This document shows, in pieces, positions 28,408-37,768 of a DNA stretch of 64,000 bases; position 1 is the stretch's first letter; the number at the start of each line of letters is the position of its first letter. A program made the translations under genes and the position numbers. Origin of the DNA: JABSQH01 sp039177505 (GTDB lineage Bacteria > Actinomycetota > Acidimicrobiia > Acidimicrobiales > Ilumatobacteraceae); assembly GCA_039177505.1 (NCBI GenBank), contig JBCDFR010000004.1, positions 45,042 through 109,041 of the forward strand, given 5' to 3'. Below the pieces are notes generated by a model that was given only the letters and a program-made list of their open reading frames with translations, did not search any database and was not told where the DNA came from.

Positions 28408-29883
28408 TTATGCCCAGCTGGCGCCAGCCCAACTCGCACCAGCCCACGAAGCACCGGCCCAACTCGCACCAGCCCAACTCGCACCAGCCCACGAAGCACC
28501 AGCCCACGAAGCACCAGCCCAACTCGCACCAGCCCACGAAGCGCCAGCCCAACTCGCACCAGCCCACGAAGCACCGGCCCACGAGGCGCCGGGCGCAAGG
28601 TTCTCGACCGCCAACACCGGACGGACACCGGTCGGCTGGACGGCGGGAGCAAAGTCCTGCACTGCTCGACTGACGTTTGCGCCAAGCGCAGCCACGGCGT
28701 CGACTAGCCCTGCTCCCGATGCCGTTACGTCGGTGTTCGGAATCGGGGTCGCCGAACGAGACAGCGCCGCCTTCACCTGGTCGGGTGTCCAGTCTGGGTT
28801 CGCGTCGAGCAGCAAGGCCACCAGACCCGCGGTGACCGCCGAGCTTTGCGACGAACCAGTGCCCTTGAAGGTCTCGTCGTCGACGTAGCCGGTGCTGCGA
28901 TGGTTCACATCGGCGTCCGATCCGCCAACGCGTGCGCTCTCGATGCTCACACCCGGAGCAATGACATCGGGGTTGCGCACGCCATCGCCGACCGCCGACC
29001 AATCGGCGACACCAAGCTCGTCCCCGGTGAGCGCACCACCAACCGCGATGACGAACGGGTTGTTCGCCGGTGAAGCGAGACCGACGACTTCGTCACCGTT
29101 GTTGCCAGCGGCGACGACGACCGTGATACCTGCGTTCCACGCGCGCTCGACGGCGGCCGAAAGTGCATCGGTCGTGTGGTCGAGCGGAGAGCCGCTGTCG
29201 AACGCCAAGTTGATGACTCGGATGTCGAGATCGACAGCATTCGCAATGACCCAGTCGATACCTGCGATGACGTCGACCTGCCGGGCATCACCCACGCGAT
29301 CGGCAACCTTCACCGAAACGATGCCGCTGTCGGGGGCGACACCGAGGAAGGTCTCGGGATGGGCGGCGGAGTCGGCGGGCGACGCCCCGGGCTCGCGGCC
29401 AGCGATGATGGCGGCAAGGTGCGTCCCGTGTCCGTTGCCGTCGACAAAGGCGATCGACGGCGACGCAGCCTCAGCGCTGAGATCAGCCACCGCCACGATT
29501 TTGCCGTCGCCAGACAGCGACTCGACCGGTGCGACACCGGTATCGATCACCGCGACGTTCACGCCGGCGCCGGTGATGCCCTGTTCCCACAACGCGCGGG
29601 CGCCGATCTGGTCGACTACGTGATACATCGATCCGGGAGCTAGGTCACCAGCTGCAACCGGCGCCTCGACCAAGGGCTCGACCGACTGGCCGCTCCGCGA
29701 GCCGAGCGGGTCGGCGACGACGAACGCCGTTGTTCCGAGGGCCAGGATCGCCGCCGCAATGGCGAACCGCTTCGGGCGTTTGCCACCCGAGCTGTCGTCC
29801 ACAGCGAGCGAGACATGCTCGCGTTCGGTGTCGAAACCCGCGTAGGTGGAGCTACTACGGGTGAGCGCAATCGCGTGCGTCAT
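28408..29883 (-). CDS. Membrane-anchored S8 (subtilisin-like) protease with C-terminal GASWA repeats
   Basis: 491 residues from the ATG at 29883, with GGAGA 5 nt upstream. A cytoplasmic N-terminus and one hydrophobic helix (about 40-58) precede the S8 domain (about 90-405). The catalytic triad is Asp114 (AVIDTGVAP), His152 (NGHGTHLA) and Ser345 (GTGSSQSSAV), with oxyanion-hole Asn in AAGNNG. The serine motif departs from the usual GTSMAxP. Residues 432-491 are twelve uninterrupted GASWA units ending at the stop. The repeat probably serves anchoring, assembly or cell-wall contact; this is inference. Confidence 0.9.
   Translation of the reverse strand: MTHAIALTRSSSTYAGFDTEREHVSLAVDDSSGGKRPKRFAIAAAILALGTTAFVVADPLGSRSGQSVEPLVEAPVAAGDLAPGSMYHVVDQIGARALWEQGITGAGVNVAVIDTGVAPVESLSGDGKIVAVADLSAEAASPSIAFVDGNGHGTHLAAIIAGREPGASPADSAAHPETFLGVAPDSGIVSVKVADRVGDARQVDVIAGIDWVIANAVDLDIRVINLAFDSGSPLDHTTDALSAAVERAWNAGITVVVAAGNNGDEVVGLASPANNPFVIAVGGALTGDELGVADWSAVGDGVRNPDVIAPGVSIESARVGGSDADVNHRSTGYVDDETFKGTGSSQSSAVTAGLVALLLDANPDWTPDQVKAALSRSATPIPNTDVTASGAGLVDAVAALGANVSRAVQDFAPAVQPTGVRPVLAVENLAPGASWAGASWAGASWAGASWAGASWAGASWAGASWAGASWAGASWAGASWAGASWAGASWA
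28411..28590 (-). repeat. Twelve 15-bp repeats encoding GASWA
   Basis: Twelve in-frame copies, each exactly 15 bp, run up to the stop codon of the S8 protease. Two main nucleotide versions occur, GGTGCGAGTTGGGCT and GGTGCTTCGTGGGCT. They encode the same peptide but use AGT versus TCG for serine, and are interspersed irregularly. Every unit encodes GASWA exactly. Confidence 0.95.
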
Positions 29884-30136
29884 GGTGATCTCCGTTCCGC
29901 CGATCCCACAAGGGGCCGTGTCTTGCCCGCGCTGCGCCACCCCGATGTGACACACCGTTTGAAAAGTCGCTTTACCATATCTTTACGTAGAACTTGACCG
30001 CAAGGTGTGGCGTTCACGAACGCTCAGCGCGGTTACTCACGCTCAGTGTTCAGAGAACACACACGGTGGTCACGCCCGCGGTACCTCGCGCCGATGGTCC
30101 CCGCTCACGGCGGCAGTCGTCTACCGTCGGCCGCCG

Positions 30137-32389
30137 ATGGCCGACCCGTTTCCGAACTCATCCGAGCGAGTGCCGGGCGCGGGCGCATGGCTCGCCCGGA
30201 ACCGCTACTGGGTGATCGGAGCGTGGGTGGTGCTCGCGGTGACGCTCGGCATCATCTCGGCCGTCGTGCCGAGTCAGTCGCGCAACTCCTTCACTGTGCC
30301 CGGCAGCGGCTCGGCCGACGCGCTCGATGTGCTCGGCGAGAGCTACCCCACGCTGGCCAACCCGATCGTGACCGTCGTGTACGCCACCAGCGACGGGAGC
30401 CAGATTCTTGACCCTCCCACCCAGGCCCTGATCGACGAGGCGATCGGCGGTCTGCTCGAAGTGCCCGACGCGGCCGAGGTCACCAACCCCGCCGAACCGC
30501 TCAACCAGCGCTCCAACATCTCCCCCGACGGCACGATCGCCTTCTCCACCATGACGTTCACGCAGAGCGTGGCGGACCTGTCGGAAGACACCTTCGACAG
30601 CCTCGAGTCGGCGGTCGAGCCGGTGCGCGCCGCCGGCTTACAGGTCGAGTTCGAGGGCAGTCTCATCGACGCCGACAACCCACCCCGCGGCACGCTGTCG
30701 CAGTACGCCGACGCGATCTCGATCGTTGTCGCCATCCTGATCGTGCTCTTGGCCTTCGGCTCTCCGCTCGTCGCGCTACTCCCGATCGTCACCGCGCTTG
30801 GCGGCCTGACCGTCGCGCTGTCGCTGCTCGGATTGCTCGAAAACGTGTTCAACATCGGCAGCGTCAACGAGATCCTGGGGACCATGCTTGCGCTCGGCGT
30901 CGGTGTCGATTACTCGTTGCTGATCGTCAACCGCTACCGCCAACTGCGCGGCGAGGGCCATGACGTCGACACCGCGATCTCGCTCGCGTGGAGCTCGGCG
31001 GGAACGTCGGTGATCTTCGCGGGTATCACCGTGATGGCGACGACGCTCGCACTCACCGTGGTTGGCGTCCCGTTCATTTCGCTGTTGGCGCTGACCACAT
31101 CGATGTTCGTCGTGATCACCATCGTCAGTGCGCTCACGTTGCTCCCGGCGATGTTGCGAGTGTTCGGTGATCGCATCGCCTGGGGCAGCCTGCCGTGGGG
31201 TCGCGAGCACCCGACCGACACCACGCACGGCTTCTGGGCATCGTGGGCCCGCGTGATCCAGAGGTTCAGGGTGGTCTTCGCCATCGTGCCCGTGCTCGTT
31301 CTGCTCGTCGTCGCTGCGCCGTATCGGTCGGCTGACCTCGGGATCATCAACGACGGCGCGCTGCCCGACAGCGTCACTCAAAAACGCGCTTACGACCTGC
31401 TCGACGATGGGTTCGGACCCGGCCAGAACGCGCCGTTGCTCGTTGTCGCCCGGTTCTCTGGCGACGGCGAAGTCACCGACACCGGCGTCGGGGTGGTGTC
31501 GCTGTTCGAGACGCTACGCAACAGCCCCGACGTCGAGTCCACGTCGCCACCGGTGCTCAGCGACAGTCGCGACGCCGTGCTGTTCAGAGTCGTACCGACC
31601 ACCGGTCCCGACGAACAGGCGACGGCGGATCTCGTCCGCGAGCTCCGGGACTTCGCGCTTCCGGACGCCGTCGATGGCACGGGCATCGCGCCAGGCGAAG
31701 TATTCGTCGGCGGAGAAACGGCGACGTTCATCGATTTCACCCAACGCATCTCCGACCGCCTCGTCGCGTACATCCTCGTCGGTGTGGGCATCGCCTTCAT
31801 CGCGCTGATGATCGCGTTCCGCTCACTGATCGTGCCGCTCAAGGCGATGCTCGTCGCCTTGCTCTCATTCTTCGTCGCCTACGGCGTGGTCGTTGCTGTC
31901 TTCCAATGGGGGTGGGGGCTGGGCCTGCTCGGGCTCGACGAGACCGTGCCGATCGAGTCGTTCTTCCCGCTGTTCTTGTTCGCCATCCTGATCGGTCTGA
32001 CCCTGGACTACGAGGTGTTCCTCGTGAGCCGTGTACTCGAGGACTACGCGGTCACCGACGATCCGGATGGGTCGGTGATCACAGGGCTGACGAACACCGG
32101 CAAGGTGATCTTGTCGGCGGCGGTAATCATGGGCAGCGTCTTTTTCGTCTTCGTCTCGAACCCCTCGCCAGTGGTCAAGATGATCGGGTTCGGGTTGGGC
32201 GTTGGCGTACTGACCGACGCGTTGATCGGCCGCCTGATGATCGTGCCAGCGGTGCTTCATCTGCTCGGCCGGCGAGCGTGGTGGTATCCGCGCTGGCTCG
32301 ACCGGGTCACACCCGTCATCAACGTCGAGGGTGGCGCGCCAGCCGCGACCGGCGCCGACCCCGGCGAGGACAACCCGCCCGACCGGTGA
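30137..32389 (+). CDS. MMPL/RND-family transporter
   Basis: 750 residues from the ATG at 30137. A first helix (about 23-45) is followed by an extracytoplasmic domain, a block of five or six helices with GVDYSLLIVNRYRQLR (about 190-400), a second extracytoplasmic domain, and a second helix block with LDYEVFLVSRVLEDY. The GVDYSLL/LDYEVFL pair carries the conserved proton-relay region of MMPL proteins. Candidate substrates are lipids or siderophores. The 253-bp gap to the divergent protease gene contains AT-rich promoter-like sequence near 29960-29990. Confidence 0.9.
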   Translation: MADPFPNSSERVPGAGAWLARNRYWVIGAWVVLAVTLGIISAVVPSQSRNSFTVPGSGSADALDVLGESYPTLANPIVTVVYATSDGSQILDPPTQALIDEAIGGLLEVPDAAEVTNPAEPLNQRSNISPDGTIAFSTMTFTQSVADLSEDTFDSLESAVEPVRAAGLQVEFEGSLIDADNPPRGTLSQYADAISIVVAILIVLLAFGSPLVALLPIVTALGGLTVALSLLGLLENVFNIGSVNEILGTMLALGVGVDYSLLIVNRYRQLRGEGHDVDTAISLAWSSAGTSVIFAGITVMATTLALTVVGVPFISLLALTTSMFVVITIVSALTLLPAMLRVFGDRIAWGSLPWGREHPTDTTHGFWASWARVIQRFRVVFAIVPVLVLLVVAAPYRSADLGIINDGALPDSVTQKRAYDLLDDGFGPGQNAPLLVVARFSGDGEVTDTGVGVVSLFETLRNSPDVESTSPPVLSDSRDAVLFRVVPTTGPDEQATADLVRELRDFALPDAVDGTGIAPGEVFVGGETATFIDFTQRISDRLVAYILVGVGIAFIALMIAFRSLIVPLKAMLVALLSFFVAYGVVVAVFQWGWGLGLLGLDETVPIESFFPLFLFAILIGLTLDYEVFLVSRVLEDYAVTDDPDGSVITGLTNTGKVILSAAVIMGSVFFVFVSNPSPVVKMIGFGLGVGVLTDALIGRLMIVPAVLHLLGRRAWWYPRWLDRVTPVINVEGGAPAATGADPGEDNPPDR

Positions 32390-32510
32390 GCGAAACGGCC
32401 CTCTGTGGGCCACCTCGCTCACCGCAGCAGAACTCGTCGTCCTCCACTGCTGGATCCGAGCCTGTTCGACGCAGTGGAAAACGCGCGGTTGGCGCGACGA
32501 CAATGGATGG

Positions 32511-33752
32511 GTGCAGCGGATCGTTGGTGGGATCCGCGTCCGTCGGGGCGCGGTCATCGCCTGGGTGATCGTCCTGATCGCCGGGGTGACGATGTCGGCC
32601 AGCGCGCGCACCGCCGCAGACGACCGCCCGCCGCCGCTGCACGGCGATCAGCGCACGTCGCTGCGGACCGGGTCCAGCACGTGGTTCGCCGACGAATTGT
32701 GCCTCGCCACGGCAACCGCAGCCGACCTCACCCGACTGTTCGACAGCGAGCCTGCCAACATCATCGGCGCCGACTACCAACGGGCGACACGGATCGACGA
32801 GGACACCACACTCTGGACGTTCCAAGACGCAGAGGTCCGGCTCCCCGGCGGCGGGTCGCGTCTGGTCCACAACATCGGCGCTGTACAGGAAGGCAACTGT
32901 TTCACCTTCTTGATGAGCGGCGGCCGCGGCGACCCGCAGCCCTGGCTGTACAGCGAGCACACCGCCAACATGTTTCGCTGGTTCTGGCCCCTCGGAGCGG
33001 AGGTCGGCAGCGACGAGCGTCTCTACGTGTACCTGGCCGAGATGAACGAACTCGGCGAGGAGTACCTGACCCACGTCGAGCCATCGGGAACATACGTTGC
33101 TGCCGTCGACACCGACACCTGGAACGTCGAGTGGTACGGGCAGCCAGCGAACGCAGGCGCCGACTTGTACGGCTTCGCCATCGAGTCCGATGACGACTGG
33201 ACGTACCTCTTCGCCCAGTGTCACCGGCAGTTCGGCTTCGACCCGGTGTTGTTCGTGTTCGGTCACGACCGGTCGTGTGCCGACGAAGTCCACATCGCAC
33301 GCGTCCCGCGCGGTCAGCTGCTGTCGTCGCCGACGTATTGGGACGGCACCCGCTGGCAATCCTCACCGGCGCGAGCCGCGACCATCATCAAGACCGCCGG
33401 ACGCCTGGCCAACCCGACCCAGTTCATCCGCCACCACAATCAATGGATGGCGATCACCAAGCTCGACGACTGGTGGGGCCAACGAGTCATCGTCGAGCGC
33501 GCCCTGCACCCGGCCGGACCGTATGAGTTCTACGACGAGCGCTGGCCGGCGGTGAAGTGCGTCAACGACTGCAACCACTACTTCGCCAGCTGGATCCCGA
33601 CCGACCATCGGTCGACGCTCACCTTCGGGCTGTCACACAATCGGTGGGATGGAGTTGCGTCGTGGGTGTATCGCCCCACGTTCCACACGATCAGTGCACC
33701 GAGTTGGCAACCAGCAGCAGCCAGCCGCTGCCAACTCGGTCAGTGCGACTGA
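32511..33752 (+). CDS. Secreted protein, DUF4185 / beta-propeller-like
   Basis: 413 residues from a GTG at 32511. This start gives a good signal peptide: basic VRRGAVIAW, then a hydrophobic core to SASARTA near residue 30. The mature part is rich in Trp/Tyr and Asp, with repeated short blocks (WTFQDAEVRLPGG, PYEFYDERWPAVK, CNHYFASWIPTDH) reminiscent of five-bladed beta-propeller glycoside-binding DUF4185 proteins. Six cysteines could form disulfides. No catalytic residues can be assigned. It follows the MMPL gene on the same strand. Confidence 0.6.
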   Translation: MQRIVGGIRVRRGAVIAWVIVLIAGVTMSASARTAADDRPPPLHGDQRTSLRTGSSTWFADELCLATATAADLTRLFDSEPANIIGADYQRATRIDEDTTLWTFQDAEVRLPGGGSRLVHNIGAVQEGNCFTFLMSGGRGDPQPWLYSEHTANMFRWFWPLGAEVGSDERLYVYLAEMNELGEEYLTHVEPSGTYVAAVDTDTWNVEWYGQPANAGADLYGFAIESDDDWTYLFAQCHRQFGFDPVLFVFGHDRSCADEVHIARVPRGQLLSSPTYWDGTRWQSSPARAATIIKTAGRLANPTQFIRHHNQWMAITKLDDWWGQRVIVERALHPAGPYEFYDERWPAVKCVNDCNHYFASWIPTDHRSTLTFGLSHNRWDGVASWVYRPTFHTISAPSWQPAAASRCQLGQCD

Positions 33753-33765
33753 CCGCCGATGCCGG

Positions 33766-35823
33766 TCATGGCAGGTTGACGATGAACCACGAGTCGCCGG
33801 TGCCAACGAGCGCCCGGTCGCCGTTGACGATCGCCCAGCCGCCATAGAACTCGCCGCTGTCTTCGGGTAGGTCTTCGACGATGAGTGCGCCGTCGTCACC
33901 GGCTGCGAACAACCACAGATCGGGTCGGTACCCGTACGACGGCGGAGAAAGCGCCCGGAGCGCGGCGTTGTAGGCCTCGTCGGAGAATTCGGCGACGACC
34001 TCGCCGCTCGATGCGTTCGTCACGCGAATCCCGGGGCCGAAGTCGAGCATGAACTCCTGGTCGTCCGAAGCTGCGAAAGGTCCTGCGGCCACGACGGTGC
34101 CGGTGAGGTCTTCGATCAACGTCCAGTCCTGTTGCGAAGAAGTGTTGACAGTCAGCGTGAACCCGTCCTCGACGACCTGCAGCGGCTCGGCCGTCATCTC
34201 CTGGTCCTGCCCCGCATCGACAAGTACCACTCGATCCGCGGTGCCTCCGCCGGCGAACCCCATGGTGAGCGGCGCCCAACCATCGGGCAACGCTGACACC
34301 TCGACGGCGCCCAGATCCCTCCCCTGATCATCGAGTCGATGGCCGACGACCGCTCCTGATCGATCGACAGTGAAGAGGACGATTCCGTCGCCCATACCCA
34401 TCGAGCCAAGGATGCGTGACTGCTCATCGAGATCGCTCTGCAGCTGCCACTCGACACCGTCGGCCGAGAAGCGGACCCCGTCGAAGAACCCGACGAACCC
34501 TGCCGGGGTAGCCAGTACCTGTGCCTCGGAACCATACGTCGCAGGACCCTCCGAACTGACCACGTCGCCACCGATCGCCGCGGAGTAGAGCTGCGTCGGC
34601 AGCGGAGCGCCACCCTGCCACGAGGCCGCGATCGCAGCGCCAACGTCTTCGGCGATGTCAAGCTCCGACCACGTGATCGTAGTAACGGTCTCTGGCGCGT
34701 CAACGCCGGCGATCCAACGTTCGAGACGTATTCCCTCGGCGACGACATAGGGGGAATACCCGTCAGCAAACTGGGGCGGGAGTCGACTCGGGTCCAGCTG
34801 GACGTGCTCGGTGAACTGAGCCACCCATCGATCTCCACTTACGGCGAACGAGATCGGCGAACGGAACTGCAAGAAGATGTCGGGATAGTCGGCCCGACCC
34901 GACAGTGGAATCGGCTGCACATCCCACAGGACCAGATCGGACGTCGACGCGACTGCGTACGACTCGGTGCCGTCGTCGGTAGTCGTCGATCCGAGCGCAA
35001 CCAAACGCTCTCCGTCACTCTGGGCGCCGGCGAGCCAGGTGATGCTCTCAGGCAAGACCAAGTCGATCGGTTCCCAGTCGTTTCCATCAATCGTGAAGCG
35101 GGCGTCGTACTCCGACGGCGGGGCAGATTGTGAATAGACCGCTTCGTTGGCTTCGGGATGCGCCGCGAGCACCTCGGTCACCTCATCGAGTAGCCCGGCG
35201 TCGCTCAGTATCTGCTGAGCCTCGGAGATGGTCGGGGGCAGGCCATCCGGGAACAGATCGAGGACCTCTTGGGGAAACAGCTCGCGAATGTCTTCGGGGA
35301 GTTCGTTGGGCAGCGGTTGTGCCACCGCTCGCGACGCAGCCACCAGGAACCCGTCGCGCCACGGCACAGCGATCTCGGGGTACACGATCGAGCTGCCGGA
35401 GCCGGCGAGGACCTGGGACTCGCTGCCACCCGTGGCCGAGCCGCGCTCGGCGCTCGCCGGTCCGGACGCAGTCGCGGGTTGCTCGACGATCGACACGACC
35501 GGTGAGTCTGAGTCTGATGAGTCGTCGACCACGGTGACGGGGACGTCGGCCACCGTCGTCGGCGGTGCAGTCGTCGGCGGTGCAGTCGTGGTGGTCGGGT
35601 CGACCCCGACGAGCGTCGCCGGCTCGTCGTCGCCGATGATCGACACGGCGACGATGCCGATCGCGGCGACGAGAGCGACCACGACGGCCAGCGCGCCGCC
35701 TCGTGCCAGCAGCCGTCGACGGCGCACACGAGCGGTCAGCGACGCTCGCACCTCGGCAGCATCGCCGGGTTCGATCTCGTCGGCGGCGGCCGCGAGGCCG
35801 CGCCGAATCCGGTCGTCGTTCAT
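33766..35823 (-). CDS. Membrane-anchored protein, probable anti-sigma partner
   Basis: 685 residues from the ATG at 35823, which overlaps the sigma-factor stop by 4 bp (ATGA). The N-terminus (1-45) is cytoplasmic and helical, followed by one membrane helix (about 46-68), a Thr/Pro-rich linker, and a large extracytoplasmic Asp/Gly-rich region with many beta strands. Position and topology are those of an anti-sigma factor that senses outside the cell, but no classical zinc-binding HxxxCxxC motif is present. The external domain is unrecognised. Confidence 0.65.
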   Translation of the reverse strand: MNDDRIRRGLAAAADEIEPGDAAEVRASLTARVRRRRLLARGGALAVVVALVAAIGIVAVSIIGDDEPATLVGVDPTTTTAPPTTAPPTTVADVPVTVVDDSSDSDSPVVSIVEQPATASGPASAERGSATGGSESQVLAGSGSSIVYPEIAVPWRDGFLVAASRAVAQPLPNELPEDIRELFPQEVLDLFPDGLPPTISEAQQILSDAGLLDEVTEVLAAHPEANEAVYSQSAPPSEYDARFTIDGNDWEPIDLVLPESITWLAGAQSDGERLVALGSTTTDDGTESYAVASTSDLVLWDVQPIPLSGRADYPDIFLQFRSPISFAVSGDRWVAQFTEHVQLDPSRLPPQFADGYSPYVVAEGIRLERWIAGVDAPETVTTITWSELDIAEDVGAAIAASWQGGAPLPTQLYSAAIGGDVVSSEGPATYGSEAQVLATPAGFVGFFDGVRFSADGVEWQLQSDLDEQSRILGSMGMGDGIVLFTVDRSGAVVGHRLDDQGRDLGAVEVSALPDGWAPLTMGFAGGGTADRVVLVDAGQDQEMTAEPLQVVEDGFTLTVNTSSQQDWTLIEDLTGTVVAAGPFAASDDQEFMLDFGPGIRVTNASSGEVVAEFSDEAYNAALRALSPPSYGYRPDLWLFAAGDDGALIVEDLPEDSGEFYGGWAIVNGDRALVGTGDSWFIVNLP

Positions 35824-36341
35824 GGCGTCTCCAACATGGTTGCAAGCTGCTCGAGCGCACGGCTCAGCCTGCTCTTGACGGTGCCCTGCGGGATGTCGAG
35901 GGCTGCGGCGGTCTGGGCCTCTGACCAATCGAGGTAGTACCGGCTGACGATCACCGATCGATGAGCGATCGAGAGCTGGCGGAGGCACCGCACCAGCTCT
36001 TGATCGGACGGTGCAATCGCCGGTGACGACTGCTCGGGAACGTCACCAACCGCCTCGCGGCGTTTCTTTCGACGTCGCGACGTCGCCCAGTTCAGACCGG
36101 CCCGGTACACCCACCCTGCGGGCTTCTCGTAGCGGCCGACCTTCTTCCACCGCTCGAGGGCGCGACAGAAACCTTCCGACGCGGCGTCGCGTCCCAACTC
36201 GGCGTCGCCGAGCGCCAGGGCGAGCGCCCGGACCATCTCCTGCTGGTTGGCGACGAAGAAGTCGTCGAAGCGCAGTGCCGAGGCGGCGACCATCGACATC
36301 TGCGCGGTCGACGTCTCCTCGCCTGCCTCGTCACCGGTCAT
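35820..36341 (-). CDS. ECF-type RNA polymerase sigma factor (SigE-like)
   Basis: 173 residues from the ATG at 36341, preceded by GGAG. Sigma region 2 (FDDFFVANQQEMVRALALALGD to EGFCRALERWKKVGRYEKPAGWVYR) and region 4 (LRQLSIAHRSVIVSRYYLDWSEAQTAAALDIPQGTVKSRLSRAL) are both present. It is translationally coupled to a membrane protein that is probably its anti-sigma factor. The controlled stress is unknown. Confidence 0.92.
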   Translation of the reverse strand: MTGDEAGEETSTAQMSMVAASALRFDDFFVANQQEMVRALALALGDAELGRDAASEGFCRALERWKKVGRYEKPAGWVYRAGLNWATSRRRKKRREAVGDVPEQSSPAIAPSDQELVRCLRQLSIAHRSVIVSRYYLDWSEAQTAAALDIPQGTVKSRLSRALEQLATMLETP

Positions 36342-36432
36342 CGTCTCCACACTCCTCAAACGCATGATGGTCGGAATCGGTTCCATCATTCGTGTCTGGT
36401 GCGGACAGACGCCCGCCGATACGGTCAGCGAC

Positions 36433-36798
36433 GTGGCGATCATCGGCATCGATCACGTGCAACTCGCGATGCCGCGAGGCGAAGAACCCGCAGCGCGCGC
36501 GTTCTACGCAGGTTTGCTCGGGCTGATCGAGATGACCAAGCCCGCCGATCTCGCCGCAAACGGCGGCTGCTGGTTTGCCGCCCCCGGGGTACAGGTGCAC
36601 GTCGGCGTCGACGCCGACTTCCGGCCGGCTCGCAAGGCCCACCCGGCACTCCTCGTCGACGATCTCGACGTCGTCGTCGATGCGCTACGGGCCGGAGGCG
36701 CGGAACTTCGTCTCGATGAACCCCAGATCGAGGGGTACCGCCGGGCGTTCGTGTTCGATCCGTTCGGCAATCGGATCGAACTGATGCAGCGGCTCTGA
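36433..36798 (+). CDS. VOC-family (glyoxalase-like) protein
   Basis: 121 residues from a GTG at 36433, with TACGGT 7 nt upstream. The beta-alpha-beta-beta-beta unit pairs are visible: GIDHVQLAMPRGEEPAARAFY, then HPALLVDDLDVVVDALRAGG and FDPFGNRIELMQ. His and Glu at the strand positions could bind a divalent metal, but catalytic identity (dioxygenase, lyase or resistance protein) cannot be told. The upstream extension of the frame overlaps the sigma-factor promoter and is rejected. Confidence 0.82.
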   Translation: MAIIGIDHVQLAMPRGEEPAARAFYAGLLGLIEMTKPADLAANGGCWFAAPGVQVHVGVDADFRPARKAHPALLVDDLDVVVDALRAGGAELRLDEPQIEGYRRAFVFDPFGNRIELMQRL

Positions 36799-36823
36799 CG
36801 CTGGCGGGGTGACCCGCAATGCG

Positions 36824-37186
36824 TTAGCCGATGGCAACCACCGAGGGGTCTGCGGGGTCGTAGTGCACGTTGACCTGCGTGCCGGGCGTGAGTGAGGCGA
36901 TCACCGCGTGGCCCTGAGTGCGAGCTGTTGCCGGGAACGGCGCTCCCGCCGCCGGGAACACCGTCACGTCGACTTCCATGATCGGCTGCAAGTTGACCTC
37001 CATCCCGGTGTCGCGCAGTTCGTTGACCGTCGCCGTCGCCGGTACACCGGTAGCCAGCAGGTTCGTCTGTTGGGTCATCTGCTGCATCGACGCCGATGCG
37101 GCCTTGACCTGCGCAACGGGGTCGTAGCCCTTCGAGATCTCCTTGCTCTGTTGCTGCAGCTTCTTGACGTCTTTGAAGAATCCCAT
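36824..37186 (-). CDS. Small protein with basic coiled-coil N-terminus, unknown function
   Basis: 120 residues from an ATG that shares its A with the preceding stop (TGATG). Residues 1-45 are a charged helix starting MGFFKDVKKLQQQ. The rest looks beta-rich, with VPATATVNELRDTGMEVNLQP and a C-terminal VNVHYDPADPSVVAI resembling small OB/SHOCT-like accessory domains. It is paired with the next gene upstream, which begins in the same way. I do not recognise the function. Confidence 0.65.
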   Translation of the reverse strand: MGFFKDVKKLQQQSKEISKGYDPVAQVKAASASMQQMTQQTNLLATGVPATATVNELRDTGMEVNLQPIMEVDVTVFPAAGAPFPATARTQGHAVIASLTPGTQVNVHYDPADPSVVAIG

Positions 37187-37590
37187 CAGCTCACGCCCCG
37201 CCACAGATCGTTGAACCGCTTGGCGATCGCCGGGTTGACGCGCATCCGATCGTTCCAGCCAGCGACGGCGGCCTCCCACGACGCCCGATCGATGCCCTTC
37301 TCGGCGGCAATTGCGGGGGCCAATGCTTGATCGCCACCGCGTGCCGTCAGCTCCTTGGAGATGTCGGCGTACAGCTCGATCGACACGCCGGCGATCGGGT
37401 CGAAACCGGTCCCAGCGGCCGCTCCCGCCGCCGCGGCCTGCGACGCGGCCGCAGACGCTGCTGCCGCCTGCGCTTGTTGGGCCTGCGCTTGCTCGGCTTG
37501 CGCCTGCTGCATCGCTTGCGCGTTCTCGATCAGGTCGGGCGTTTCCGCCACGACGTCTTTCATCTGCTTCAACTGCTTGAACAGACCCAT
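37186..37590 (-). CDS. Small Ala/Gln-rich coiled-coil protein, unknown function
   Basis: 134 residues from the ATG at 37590. The N-terminus MGLFKQLKQMKDV resembles that of the downstream partner (MGFFKDVKKLQQQ), suggesting a shared targeting or assembly helix. An Ala/Gln-rich low-complexity helix (about 25-65) leads to a C-terminal helical domain ending WNDRMRVNPAIAKRFNDLWRG. The two genes are translationally coupled. Function unknown. Confidence 0.65.
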   Translation of the reverse strand: MGLFKQLKQMKDVVAETPDLIENAQAMQQAQAEQAQAQQAQAAAASAAASQAAAAGAAAGTGFDPIAGVSIELYADISKELTARGGDQALAPAIAAEKGIDRASWEAAVAGWNDRMRVNPAIAKRFNDLWRGVS

Positions 37591-37768
37591 GGAACATCCT
37601 CTCGACACGTCGCCACACCCGGTTGGTGCAGCGCTTTCGACCGATCGAACGCGACCGCTCGAGGCCACGGTGCCCAGAACCGAGCTACACCGTCATGAGT
37701 ACCCGCTACTCAGCCGCCGTGTTCACCGCTCGACCACGGCCCCGAGCGACGTGACCTACAGTCGAGGC

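Noticed and set aside
28289..28888. Open frame on the plus strand with an AQLAPAHEAP-type repeat
   Set aside because: It is the antisense reading of the GASWA repeat; the minus-strand subtilase has a ribosome-binding site and a catalytic triad.
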